Part shown: positions 40,216 to 49,116 of the stretch, one piece after another | Layout: each line of letters begins with the position of its first letter | How positions within the stretch are numbered: position 1 is the stretch's first letter | Assembly: GCA_963755815.1 (NCBI GenBank) | Contig: CAVWLF010000005.1 | Coordinates: forward strand, 186,001-250,000 | Origin: Palsa-506 sp963755815 | GTDB lineage: Bacteria > Actinomycetota > Actinomycetes > Streptosporangiales > Streptosporangiaceae | Length of the DNA: 64,000 bases | Reading direction: 5' to 3' | Made by a program: the position numbers and the translations under genes | The notes under the pieces: generated by a model | Told to the model about the DNA's origin: nothing | The model's input: only the letters and a program-made list of their open reading frames with translations | The model's database searches: none

Positions 40216-41029
40216 CCACCCTGTTGCTGAGCGTTCCGATGCCCTCGATCGTGACGGATACCTCGTCGCCGTGGGCCAGCGGCCCGACGCCGGCCGGGGT
40301 GCCGGTGAGCAGCACGTCGCCGGGCAGCAGCGTCATCACGGCGCTGACGTAGCAGATCAGCTCGGTCACGTCGTGCAGTAGCTGCGACGTCCGCGCGTGC
40401 TGCTTGACCTCGCCGTTCACTGACGTGCTCAGCTCCAGGTCAGCCGGGTCCAGGTCGGTCTCGATCCACGGGCCGAGCGGGCAGAACGTGTCGAACCCCT
40501 TGGCCCTGGTCCACTGGCCGTCCCGGGCCTGGAGATCACGTGCGGTGATGTCGTTGGCGCAGGTGTAGCCGAAGATGACCTCCGGCACCCGCTCGGCGGG
40601 CACGTCCCGGCAGAGCCGGCCGATCACGACGGCCAGCTCGCCCTCGAAATCGACCCGCTCGGCGAGCTTGACCGGGCGGGCCACCGGGTCGCCCGGCCCG
40701 GTCACCGCCGTGGACGGCTTCAGGAAGATGACCGGCTCGGCGGGCGGCTCGCCGCCCATCTCCCGGGCGTGGTCGGCATAGTTCTTGCCGATGGCAATGA
40801 CCTTGGTCGGCAGCACCGGCGCGAGCAGCCGGATATCGGCCAGCGGGTAGCGGGCGCCGGTAAACCGCACGCTGTCGGATCCCACCCCGAACGGGTGCCC
40901 CTGCAGGGCGGCGATCAGGAGCCGCTCGCCGTCCTGGCCTGGCCCGGTGCTCCCGGCGCCATCTGGCGATGCGTCCTGGACGACGCCGTAGGCAACGTCG
41001 TCGTCCCGGCTGAATCTCGCGATGCGCAC
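40202..41029 (-). CDS. Fumarylacetoacetate-hydrolase-family protein
   Basis: 275 residues from GTG 41029 (GGAGA upstream). FAH-fold marks: VIAIGKNYADHAREMG, EPVIFLKPSTAVTGPGDPV, VDFEGELAVVIG (metal-binding Glu residues), YTCANDITARDLQ, FDTFCPLGPWIE and LLPGDVLLTGTPAGVGPL. The branch acts on 2-hydroxyhepta-diene-dioates, acylpyruvates or oxaloacetate; which one is not readable. It overlaps gltX by 14 bases, an arrangement common in actinomycetes. Confidence 0.93.
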   Translation of the reverse strand: MRIARFSRDDDVAYGVVQDASPDGAGSTGPGQDGERLLIAALQGHPFGVGSDSVRFTGARYPLADIRLLAPVLPTKVIAIGKNYADHAREMGGEPPAEPVIFLKPSTAVTGPGDPVARPVKLAERVDFEGELAVVIGRLCRDVPAERVPEVIFGYTCANDITARDLQARDGQWTRAKGFDTFCPLGPWIETDLDPADLELSTSVNGEVKQHARTSQLLHDVTELICYVSAVMTLLPGDVLLTGTPAGVGPLAHGDEVSVTIEGIGTLSNRVVDRD

Positions 41030-42077
41030 GTCTGTCTCCACTGTCCGGTAACGATTGCCTGGCCGCCACTGCCTGCTCGCCACTGCCTGCCCTAGAGCCT
41101 ACTGAGCGGACCGCCCGGACCGGGTAATCGCGGTCGGAGTCCGGTGCGGCCGCGCTCCGGGATCGGTGCAGGATGATGATGACCGAGCCGACGATCAGGG
41201 CGGCGCCCGCTCCCTCGCGCCAGGTCAGCTGCTCACCCAGGATCAGCGCCCCGGCCAGGATAGCGACCACGGGATTGACGTAGGCGTAGGTGGACACGGT
41301 GGTCAGCGGAAGGTGCGACAGGGCGTAACCGTAGGCGGTGAAGGCCAGGATCGAGCCCGGGCCAATGAGGTAGGCCAGCGCGAGCCAGGACGTGACCGGA
41401 ACCGAGGACCAGGCTACGGCGGCGAACTGCCCGCTGCCCGCGGCCACCGCCAGCAGCACTACGCCGCCGGCCAGCATCTCGATCGCCGCGGCCAGCATGG
41501 CGTGGGCCGGCAGCGCCAGCCGGTGGCTCAGCACCGACCCGAACCCCCAGGCGGCGGCGGCGCCGAGCACGATGATGACGCCCGGCAGGTGCCCCGCCGC
41601 CGCGCCGGTGCCGACCAGGACCGCCACGCCGGCCAGCCCGGCCGTGAGGCCCGCGGCCGATCTGGCGGTGATGCGCTGATGCCGCAGCGGCCAGGCGAAG
41701 ACCAGCATCCAGAGCGGGACCGTCGCGACCAGGACGGCGGCCAGGCCCGACGGCAGCGTGGTCTCCCCGACGGTCACGCCGCCGTTGCCGGCGAAGAGCA
41801 GCAGGATGCCGACGACGGCACCGGCGAACCACGCCCTGGCGCCGGGCTTCCCGCTGCCCGGGCCAGGCCTGCGCCCCCGGGCCGCCGCCCGCCGGGCGAC
41901 CGGGTACAGCAGCCCGCCGGCGATGACGTACCGGACGCCGGCCAGGACGAGCGGCGGCAGGCCGTGAACCCCGACGCGAATGGCCAGGTAGGTCAGTCCC
42001 CACAGCAGGTACACCAGGCCCAGCGCGGTCCAGCTGAGCAGCGGCCGGCCGGGGGCACCGGCAACGGAATTGTTCAT
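40536..42077 (-). CDS. DMT-superfamily (EamA) transporter whose stop is lost by an apparent frameshift
   Basis: From ATG 42077 about 310 residues form a normal EamA transporter with ten helices in two repeats (LSWTALGLVYLLWGLTYLAIRVG ... NPVVAILAGALILGEQLTWREGAGAALIVGSVIIIL). After IILHRSRS the frame fails to stop and continues to 40536, reading the FAH gene out of frame as an Arg-rich tail of about 190 residues. In the other two frames stop codons occur near 41099. So a one-base shift near 41100-41150 would give a normal length. True boundary therefore about 41,100. Divergent from a GlxA-type regulator that may control it. Confidence 0.75.
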   Translation of the reverse strand: MNNSVAGAPGRPLLSWTALGLVYLLWGLTYLAIRVGVHGLPPLVLAGVRYVIAGGLLYPVARRAAARGRRPGPGSGKPGARAWFAGAVVGILLLFAGNGGVTVGETTLPSGLAAVLVATVPLWMLVFAWPLRHQRITARSAAGLTAGLAGVAVLVGTGAAAGHLPGVIIVLGAAAAWGFGSVLSHRLALPAHAMLAAAIEMLAGGVVLLAVAAGSGQFAAVAWSSVPVTSWLALAYLIGPGSILAFTAYGYALSHLPLTTVSTYAYVNPVVAILAGALILGEQLTWREGAGAALIVGSVIIILHRSRSAAAPDSDRDYPVRAVRSVGSRAGSGEQAVAARQSLPDSGDRRAHREIQPGRRRCLRRRPGRIARWRREHRARPGRRAAPDRRPAGAPVRGGIRQRAVYRRPLPAGRYPAARAGAADQGHCHRQELCRPRPGDGRRAARRAGHLPEAVHGGDRAGRPGGPPGQARRAGRFRGRAGRRDRPALPGRARRAGAGGHLRLHLRQRHHRT

Positions 42078-42114
42078 GTGGCCAGCCTGGCGCACCGGCG
42101 CCATGACGACCAGT

Positions 42115-42147
42115 GGCAGGATCGACAACTTAGGATAGAATCCTGCC
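42115..42147 (+). promoter_or_regulatory. 8-bp inverted repeat and -10 box at the glxA-like start
   Basis: GGCAGGAT (42115-42122) and ATCCTGCC (42140-42147) form a perfect dyad with 17 bases between; the second arm ends at the ATG. TAGAAT at 42136-42141 lies six bases before the ATG and no ribosome site is visible, suggesting a leaderless, autoregulated message. The region also serves the divergent DMT gene. Confidence 0.5.
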
Positions 42148-43104
42148 ATGCATCGCATCGCCATCCCGGTCACGCCCGGCCTGCCGCTGTTCGAGCTCGC
42201 CGTTCCGTGCGAGGTGTTCGGGAGCAGGCAGGACTTCCCGGTGCCCTGGTGGTACGAGGTGCAGTTGTGCGGGGTCCAGGACGGCGCCGCCCGCACCGGT
42301 GAGGGGCTGCTCTTCGACGGCGCCTTCGGCCTGCGCGAGCTGAGCCAGGCCGACACGGTGATCGTCCCCGCCTGCGCCAGCATCCAGGACGACCCGCCCC
42401 CGGCGCTGCTCGATGCGCTGCGTGCGGCCCGCGATCGCGGCGCGCGGATCGCATCGCTCTGCACCGGCGCCTTCACCCTCGCCGCCGCCGGGCTGCTCGA
42501 CGGCCATCCGGCGACCACCCACTGGATGCACGCGGCCGAGCTGGCCCGCCGCTGGCCGGCCGTGCAGGTCGAGCCGAACGTGCTCTATACCGACGGTGGC
42601 CGGATCCTCACCTCGGCCGGGTCCTCCGCCGGGCTGGACCTGTGCCTGCATATCGTGCGGCAGGACCACGGAATCCGGATCGCGAACGCCCTGGCCCGGC
42701 GGCTGGTGATCCCGCCGCACCGGGATGGCGGGCAGGCCCAGTACATCGAGCAGCCCGTGCCGGTCGATAACTCCCGCAGCCTCGGCCCCGCCCTGGACTG
42801 GGCCCGGGCGCACCTGGAGCTGCCCCTGACGGTGGAAGACCTCGCCCGGCAGGCGCTGATGAGCCCGCGCACCTTCGCCCGGCGATTCCGCGAGACGACC
42901 GGGACCACGCCCTTGCAGTGGCTCTGCGCCGAGCGAGTCCGCCGCGCGCAGGCCCTGCTGGAGAACACCGACGACACCATCGACCGGATCGCCGACGCGT
43001 GCGGCCTCGGCTCCGCGCACCGGCTGCGCACCCACTTCACCCGGGTCCATCAGGTGACCCCGCACGAGTTCCGCCGGACGTTCCGGGCCCGGGCCGCGGC
43101 CTGA
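42148..43104 (+). CDS. GlxA-type transcriptional regulator (DJ-1/PfpI domain plus AraC HTH)
   Basis: 318 residues. Residues 1-185 form a DJ-1/PfpI-like domain with the nucleophile-elbow motif IASLCTGAFTLAAAGLLDG and the family's THWMHAAELARRWP. The C-terminal AraC DNA-binding domain has two HTHs: LTVEDLARQALMSPRTFARRFRETTGTTPLQWL and IDRIADACGLGSAHRLRTHFTRVHQVTPHEFR. The ligand is unknown. It is transcribed divergently from the DMT transporter 70 bases away, so regulation of that exporter is the natural inference. Confidence 0.92.
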   Translation: MHRIAIPVTPGLPLFELAVPCEVFGSRQDFPVPWWYEVQLCGVQDGAARTGEGLLFDGAFGLRELSQADTVIVPACASIQDDPPPALLDALRAARDRGARIASLCTGAFTLAAAGLLDGHPATTHWMHAAELARRWPAVQVEPNVLYTDGGRILTSAGSSAGLDLCLHIVRQDHGIRIANALARRLVIPPHRDGGQAQYIEQPVPVDNSRSLGPALDWARAHLELPLTVEDLARQALMSPRTFARRFRETTGTTPLQWLCAERVRRAQALLENTDDTIDRIADACGLGSAHRLRTHFTRVHQVTPHEFRRTFRARAAA

Positions 43105-43112
43105 GGCCGGCC

Positions 43113-45129
43113 CTACCCGGTGTACTCGGCGGAGGCGGCCATGTGCTGAGCGCCGCAGCCATGATGCCCGGGTAGCCCGAACCCGTCCTGCGGCTCGGTG
43201 TCCTTCGTGCACACGTTCCAGTCCCAGTGGTAGGCCTTATCGCCGACCTTGAACGAGTAGGTGACGGTCAGCTCAAGCTCGTCGGCGGAGATCTGCCGGG
43301 ACGGGTCGACGTGCGCGTGCCCGAATCCCAGCCGGAACCGCTTCGGCGCCGCGGGCGCCTTGACCGGGGCCAGGTTGAGGCCGAAGTACGGATACCACTG
43401 CTTCGCGATCTCGATACTCATCGCCTGGGCCGGGACCCGGACGCGGATATGAAAAGTCTCACGGCAGACCGGACGGCTGCATTTCTGGTCAGCGTTGGCC
43501 TTCCCGGTCAGCGCAACGTAGATCGTGCTGACCACCGAGGTGGCCAGCGGGGTGCTGGCGGTACTGCTGCGGAACAGCCTGACCTGGTAATGGGTGGCCA
43601 GGGTCGGAGTTACCTTGAACGAGTACGCCGGCCGTCCCGCCGGACGGCTGCAGGACCAGCGAGCCGGCCGGCGCCGGGGCGCGATGGTAGGGGTACTGCT
43701 GGGCGTACAGCCGGGCCACCTCGCCGGCCTGCGCGTGCGGGATGGTACCGCGGAGCCGCGCGCTGGCCTGCTGGCCGTCCCGGTACACCACGAAGACATC
43801 GCCGGTCACCGGGCGGAAGCTGGACGTGGCGGCGATCGGGAAGCTCCCGGTCTTCGGCCTGGCCGGACTCGATGAACTCGCGCCCGGGTGGCCGGGCGAG
43901 CCGCTCAGGGTAATCGCCGCCACGACGCCGATCACGGCCAGCACGCCGATCCCGGCCAGCGCGATCAGGGCGGTACGCCGGCGCCGCCCCGGCCCGGGCG
44001 GCGGCGCCCCGTTATGGCCGGGGCCCGGCCCCGGGCTGGCCGCGGCGGCCGGCCAGGAGGGGGCATTCCCCTCGCCCGTCGGCATCTCGGCCAGGGCCTG
44101 CGCCGGGGGCCCGGCGCCGGCATAAGCACCGGCCGCCACGGCACCCTCGTGCGCCGGGTCGGCGGCGGCCGGCCCGGCGACCTCGGTCCGCGGGTGACTC
44201 GCGGCCGGGATGATCCCGGGACCGGAGTCATAGGGCTGGAGCCCGAGCGCCGAGCGCAGCGCGTCGGCGAACTCCCGGCAGCTCGGGTACCGGTCGGCCG
44301 ACGCCTTGGCCAGCGCCCGCTGGAAGACCTGGTCCGCGGCCGGCGGCAGGTCCAGCCGCCGGGACGTCAGCAGCGGCGGCGGCACGGACAGCTGCGCATG
44401 CATCATCGCCGTGGCATCGTCACGCCGGAACGGCGGGGCGCCGGTCAGCAGCTCGAACGCGGCGCAGGCCAGCGCGTACTCGTCCGCCCGCCCGTCCACC
44501 GGCTGGCCCTCAAGCTGCTCGGGGGCAATGTATTCCAGGGTGCCGAGGAACGTCCCGGTCCCGGTGAGGCCCGTCGGCGAGGCCGCGTCCTTGCTCAGCC
44601 CGAAGTCGGACAGGTACACGTGATCGGGCCGCCCGGGCCGCGTATCGACCAGCATGTTGGCCGGCTTGACATCGCGGTGCACCAGGCCGGCCGCGTGCGC
44701 GGCGTCCAGCGCCGACGCGACCGGGGAGATGATCGCCGCGGCCCGGCCGGCCGGCAGCGGGCCGACGCCGTCCAGCAGCGTTCGCACGTCTCCGCCGCTG
44801 ACGAAGCGCATGGCGATGAACAGCACGCCGTCCGCCTCGCCGGCCTCGAAGACCGGGATGATGTGCGGGTCGTCAACCGCCGCCGCCGCCCGCGACTCGC
44901 GGATGAACCGCTGCCGGAACGCCTCATTCGCGGCCAGCGCCGGGGCCAGGATCTTCAGCGCCACCAGCCGGCCGAGCCGCTCATCCCGGGCCCGGAAGAC
45001 CACCGCCATCCCGCCGCAGCCGATCTGTCCCTCCAGCCGGTACCCGGCGACCCGTGCGCCCGCGGCAAAGCCGCCCGCGAACTCTGCTCCGAAGCCGCTG
45101 GCCTCCGCAGGCAATTCGTCGCTCACCAT
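43113..45129 (-). pseudogene. Transmembrane Ser/Thr protein kinase with a frameshift in the extracellular domain
   Basis: From ATG 45129 (or GTG 45126; GGGGAGG just upstream) the kinase domain is intact: glycine loop GQIGCGGMAVVF, Lys in VALKILAP, catalytic loop LVHRDVKPANML, DFGLSKD and APEQLEG. A Pro/Gly/Ala linker and one membrane helix (TALIALAGIGVLAVIGVVAAITL) follow, then an external domain. Near base 43630-43660 the frame switches: the continuation (YSFKVTPTLATHYQVRLFRSS... WDWNVCTKDTEPQDG) lies in another frame and stops at 43113. The external part has several Cys. A one-base indel is needed to join the halves; the kinase itself could still be made. Confidence 0.82.
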
Positions 45130-45309
45130 GCCTCCCCAGCAGTGAGCCGCCCGGCGCCCGCCTTCCCCTCGGCAGCGGCGCCGGCTATTCCAGGACCAGG
45201 TAGGTCGGTCGCGAGGGAGCTCTAGTATCCGGTCTGACCCGGCCCGCGGCAAGACCGCGGCCGGGGCGCTGACCCGCAGGCCGGCGCCGGACCTGCCGCC
45301 GCGCGGTGC

Positions 45310-45555
45310 CTACTGCAAGTAGCCTTCGACCTCGGGCACCGGCCGCGCGGCGGCATCGTCGGCGTTCTCGCCGAAGTCGCGCCGGGCGCGGCGCTGCCGC
45401 AGCAGGTCCCAGCACTGGTCCAGGGATTCCTCGGTCGCCCGGAGCTTGATCCGCTCCTCGTCACTGGTTAGTTCCCCGGCGGCGAGCCTGGCCCGCAGCT
45501 CGTGCTCGGTCTGGATCAGCTCGTCAATGTGCCCGAGGATCTGCTTGTCGTCCAA
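45310..45555 (-). CDS. DUF2630 family protein
   Basis: 81 residues. DKQILGHIDELIQTEHELRARLAAGELTSDEERIKLRATEESLDQCWDLLRQRRARR is the full DUF2630 coiled-coil/helical signature, found almost only in actinobacteria. The ATG at 45555 is supported by AGGAAAGGACC upstream. Function unknown; cytoplasmic. Confidence 0.93.
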   Translation of the reverse strand: MDDKQILGHIDELIQTEHELRARLAAGELTSDEERIKLRATEESLDQCWDLLRQRRARRDFGENADDAAARPVPEVEGYLQ

Positions 45556-45666
45556 AGGTTCCGGTCCTTTCCTGACCTCCTGCGCCCCGCTGGCCCAGAA
45601 CAGTCTCTCACCCGGTCAGCGGCCGCTGGCCAGCCATGGCCGGTCCAGGGTCATGGCCAGCGCCGG

Positions 45667-46353
45667 TCAGGACAGGCACAGCCGAAGCTGGGCATCCCAC
45701 CGCCCGGGCCCGGCCGCGCACTGCGACCTGGTGGCGGTGGCCGCGCCGCGCGGTGGCGTGATCGCCCCGGTGGTGTCGAATCCCAGTGTCACGTGGTGCG
45801 TCTGGCCATCCGGCCCGAGGTAGCGCACGCCGGAGCACCTGGCGTTCTCCGGGGCGTGGGTGGGACCGGGTGGGACCCACGTTCCGCCGATTCGCTGGCA
45901 GGCCGGCTGGGCCAGGGCGTCGGCCGCGAGATTCGCCTTTACCAGCCGCCGGGCCGCTGCGTCCGCTCGCGCCTGGGCCGCGGCGGCCCGGCGCTGCTGC
46001 TGCTGGGCCGTGACCTGCTGCTCGCACGCCTGGATGACCTTGTCACCGGCCTGGGAGATGTAAACCGACCGCTGTGCCGCCGAGAGTGACAGGGCTTTCT
46101 GGCGCTGACCGCCGTGCGGCAGGTCGTCAGCGGCGGGCCGGCCGGTAGTGAGGTAAGCGGCTAGCGCCGCGCCCTGGGCCGCGCATTTCGGATGCGCGGC
46201 CTTGATCAGGTTGTAAGCGGAGGAGGAGGAAGCGGAAGCGGACGGGGAACCCGAGCCGGCGCAGCCCGCGATGGCCAGCGCGGCGCCCAGCATGATGGCC
46301 ACCGCGGGCCACCGTCGCTTCAGGCCGGTCGCCGGGGTCGGTTCAGTGCGCAC
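45667..46353 (-). CDS. Putative lipoprotein
   Basis: 228 residues. A basic N-terminus, hydrophobic stretch and lipobox (AVAIMLGAALAIAGC, Cys about 31) mark a lipoprotein. A Ser-rich linker, a Gln/Ala-rich coiled coil (EQQVTAQQQQRRAAAAQARADAAARR) and a C-terminal domain with four Cys (PACQRIGGTW, NARCSGV, SQCAAG, LRLCLS) follow. I recognise no family. Attached to the outer face of the membrane. Confidence 0.7.
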   Translation of the reverse strand: MRTEPTPATGLKRRWPAVAIMLGAALAIAGCAGSGSPSASASSSSAYNLIKAAHPKCAAQGAALAAYLTTGRPAADDLPHGGQRQKALSLSAAQRSVYISQAGDKVIQACEQQVTAQQQQRRAAAAQARADAAARRLVKANLAADALAQPACQRIGGTWVPPGPTHAPENARCSGVRYLGPDGQTHHVTLGFDTTGAITPPRGAATATRSQCAAGPGRWDAQLRLCLS

Positions 46354-46522
46354 GGCAGTCCTCCAGTTGGTCGCATTGTCGGACGCCTGCCGGAGGCTGG
46401 AAGTCAGGCCGGGCCAGGCCAGCGCAGGCAGCAGCAGCCAGGACCCAGGGCGGGCACGCCGGATACCCCTGGTGCTGATCTGATGACGCGGGACGATACC
46501 ACCCGGTTTACGGCATTCCTGA

Positions 46523-47812
46523 TCATGGGGAGTGCCGGGGCTGCGGCTGACTGACCCCGGTGCCGCGCAGCGCTCCGGCTGACGCCGCGACGAGCAGCAG
46601 CAGCAGCACCGGGATCCCGAGCGCGCGCGGCAGCCCGACCACGCTGGCGCAGCCGCCGATCAGCACCGGCCCGGTGAGCACGCCGAGGTACCCCAGGCCG
46701 GCGACCCGCGCGATCCCGGCCCCGCGGCGGCCGGGATCGGCGTTCCCGGCGGCCGAGAACAATTGCGGGACCGTGCAGGACAGGCCCGCGCCGAACACCG
46801 CGAAGCCGGCCACCCCGGCGACCGGGCTGGCGATGATCAGCCCGGCGGCCAGGCCGGCCGCGGCGAGCAGGCCGCAGCCTCGCAGCAGCGCGGCGGGCCC
46901 GAACCGGGCCGCCAGCCGGTCACCGAACAGCCGCCCGAACGCCATCGTGATGGAGAAGGCGGCGAACCCGATGGCCGCGAACCCGGCCGACGTGCCCAGA
47001 TTGTCCCGCAGGTAGACCGCGCTCCAGCTGCCCGCCGCGCCCTCGCCGACCATGCAGCAGAACGCGAGCAGGCCGAGCACCAGCAGCCGCCGGGCCATCC
47101 TGGACGGGCCGGGCGCCGCGGCGGGCCCGGCGCTGGGTGCCGGGACCGGCGGCTCCGCGCGTCCGGGCAGCAGCCAGCGGCCGGTGCCCGCGGCCAGTAT
47201 GGCCAGCGGCGGCCCGGCCGCCAGGAACATGGGCAGCGGGCCGATCCCGGCCCAGGCGAACAGCCCGCCGAGCAGCGCCCCGGCCAGGCCGCCGAAGCTG
47301 TAGCACGCGTGGAACGAGCTCATCAGCGGCCGCCCCAGCCGCCGCTCAACCTCGCCCGCCTGCGCGTTCATGGCCACGTCCAGCAAGCCCGCCGCGATGC
47401 CGAACGCCAGCAGCGCGACCATCAGCGTGGCCATGTTGACGGCCAGGCCGAGCCCGATCGGCAGCAGCGCCACGGCCACGCCGGATAGCCGGGTCAGCCG
47501 GGAACTCCCGAACGCATCCACCAGCCGGCCGGCCAGCAGCACGACCAGCACCAGGCCCGCCGGCGCGGCCAGCAGCGCGACCCCGAGCAGCCCGTCGCTG
47601 AGGTGCAGGGCATGCTTGACCGCAGGAATCCGGGCCACCCACATGCCCTCGGCCATGCCGAGAATGGCGAAAGAAACCGCTACCGACACCCGGGTGCGCC
47701 GCAGCCGGGCAGGCGCGGCGATGCCGTCCGCGATAGAAGATCCTATGCACCGGACAATACAAGATGCCCGCGACGCGACGTTCTGGCCCGATCGCGCCGC
47801 GGCCGAGGCCAT
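46523..47812 (-). CDS. Major facilitator superfamily transporter
   Basis: About 420 residues with twelve hydrophobic helices in two halves. Family marks: FAILGMAEGMWVARIPAVKHAL, GRLVDAFGSSRLTRLSG (motif A region), FGIAAGLLDVAMNAQAGEVERRLGRPLMSSFHACYSFGGLAGALLGG and the second-half repeat GRLFGDRLAARFG. This resembles the YbjJ/FucP-like sugar or drug transporter group. The start is uncertain: ATG 47812, ATG 47839 or an internal GTG near 47689. Divergent from the threonine-synthase-like gene. Confidence 0.85.
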   Translation of the reverse strand: MASAAARSGQNVASRASCIVRCIGSSIADGIAAPARLRRTRVSVAVSFAILGMAEGMWVARIPAVKHALHLSDGLLGVALLAAPAGLVLVVLLAGRLVDAFGSSRLTRLSGVAVALLPIGLGLAVNMATLMVALLAFGIAAGLLDVAMNAQAGEVERRLGRPLMSSFHACYSFGGLAGALLGGLFAWAGIGPLPMFLAAGPPLAILAAGTGRWLLPGRAEPPVPAPSAGPAAAPGPSRMARRLLVLGLLAFCCMVGEGAAGSWSAVYLRDNLGTSAGFAAIGFAAFSITMAFGRLFGDRLAARFGPAALLRGCGLLAAAGLAAGLIIASPVAGVAGFAVFGAGLSCTVPQLFSAAGNADPGRRGAGIARVAGLGYLGVLTGPVLIGGCASVVGLPRALGIPVLLLLLVAASAGALRGTGVSQPQPRHSP

Positions 47813-47832
47813 GCCACCGAGAGGATGCCAGC

Positions 47833-49065
47833 TTGCCATCGACCTATTCCGCGCTGACCCACCTGGAGTGCTCCCGGTGCCAGCGCGGCTACGACGCCCG
47901 CCAGATCCAGGGCACCTGCGACTGCGGGGCGCCGCTCCTGGCCCGGTATGACCTGGAGCGGGCCGGCGCTCAGGCCAGCCCGGGGCAGATCGCCGGCCGG
48001 CCGCCGGGCCTGTGGCGCTACCACGAACTGCTGCCGGTTTCCTCGGCCGGCGCCGTGGTCAGCCTCGGCGAGGGCATGACACCGCTGCTGCCCATGCCGC
48101 GGCTCGGCCGTGCGATCGGCCTGCCCGGGCTCCTGATGAAGGACGAGAGCCCGCTGCCGACCGGGACGTTCAAGGCGCGCGGGGCGGCGGTGGGGCTCTC
48201 CCGCGCGGCCGAGCTTGGCGCCGCGGGCGTGGCGATGCCGACGAACGGGAACGCCGGGGCCGCGTGGGCCAGCTACGCGGCCCGGGCCGGCCTGCCCTGC
48301 CTGGTCGCGATGCCGGCCGGCGCGCCGGCCATCACCCGGTCCGAGTGCGCGGCCACCGGGGCGGAGACCTACCTGGTCGACGGGCTGATCAGCGACGCGG
48401 GGCAGCTGATCGCGGCCGCCACCGGCGAGCGGCCCGGTTACCAGGACGTCTCCACCCTCAAGGAGCCGTACCGGCTGGAGGGGAAGAAGACGATCGGCCT
48501 GGAGATCGCCGAGCAGCTCGGCTGGCGGGTACCTGACGTCATCGTCTGCCCGACCGGCGGCGGAGTGGGCCTCATCGGCATCCGCAAGGCGCTGGGCGAG
48601 CTGCGGCAACTGGGCTGGATCGGGCCGCGGGAGCCCAGGCTGGTCGCGGTCCAGGCGGCCGGGTGCGCCCCGGTGGTACGGGCCTTCACCGGCGGCGAGC
48701 GCGAAACCAGGCCCTGGCCTGATGCCCGGACGGCTGCGTTTGGCCTGACTGTGCCCAGCCCGCTCGGCGGCTTCCTGGTCCTCGACGCTCTTTACGCGAC
48801 GGAGGGCACGGCCGTGGCCGTGGCCGACGCGGACCTGCTGGCCAGCCAGCGGCAGGCGGCGAGCCTGGAAGGGACCTGGATCTGCCCGGAAGGCGCGGCC
48901 TGCTTCGCCGCCGTCGGGCGGCTGCGGGAGGCCGGCTGGCTGGCCGAGAGTGATGAAGTCGTGGTGGTCAACACCGGCTGCGGACTGAAATACCCGGAAA
49001 CGAGCCCGGCCAGCCCGCCGCTACTCGCCATCGGCGATCGCATCCCGGCGCCGGCCCGGGCCTGA
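47833..49065 (+). CDS. thrC: Threonine-synthase-like PLP-dependent enzyme
   Basis: 410 residues from TTG 47833, eight bases after GAGAGG. An N-terminal zinc-ribbon-like segment (LECSRCQRGYDARQIQGTCDCG) precedes the PLP fold: Lys in PTGTFKARGAAVGLSRA, the substrate loop MPTNGNAGAAWASYAARAGL, the phosphate-binding CPTGGGVGLIG and the C-terminal VVVNTGCGLKYPET. This is the ThrC type lacking the long N-terminal extension. It converts O-phosphohomoserine to threonine, though a related dehydratase-like function cannot be excluded because no hom or thrB is adjacent. Confidence 0.82.
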   Translation: MPSTYSALTHLECSRCQRGYDARQIQGTCDCGAPLLARYDLERAGAQASPGQIAGRPPGLWRYHELLPVSSAGAVVSLGEGMTPLLPMPRLGRAIGLPGLLMKDESPLPTGTFKARGAAVGLSRAAELGAAGVAMPTNGNAGAAWASYAARAGLPCLVAMPAGAPAITRSECAATGAETYLVDGLISDAGQLIAAATGERPGYQDVSTLKEPYRLEGKKTIGLEIAEQLGWRVPDVIVCPTGGGVGLIGIRKALGELRQLGWIGPREPRLVAVQAAGCAPVVRAFTGGERETRPWPDARTAAFGLTVPSPLGGFLVLDALYATEGTAVAVADADLLASQRQAASLEGTWICPEGAACFAAVGRLREAGWLAESDEVVVVNTGCGLKYPETSPASPPLLAIGDRIPAPARA

Positions 49066-49116
49066 GCTCGCGGCCCGCCCAGCCCGGATAGGGCGTTACC
49101 CGGGGACCCGGTCAGG

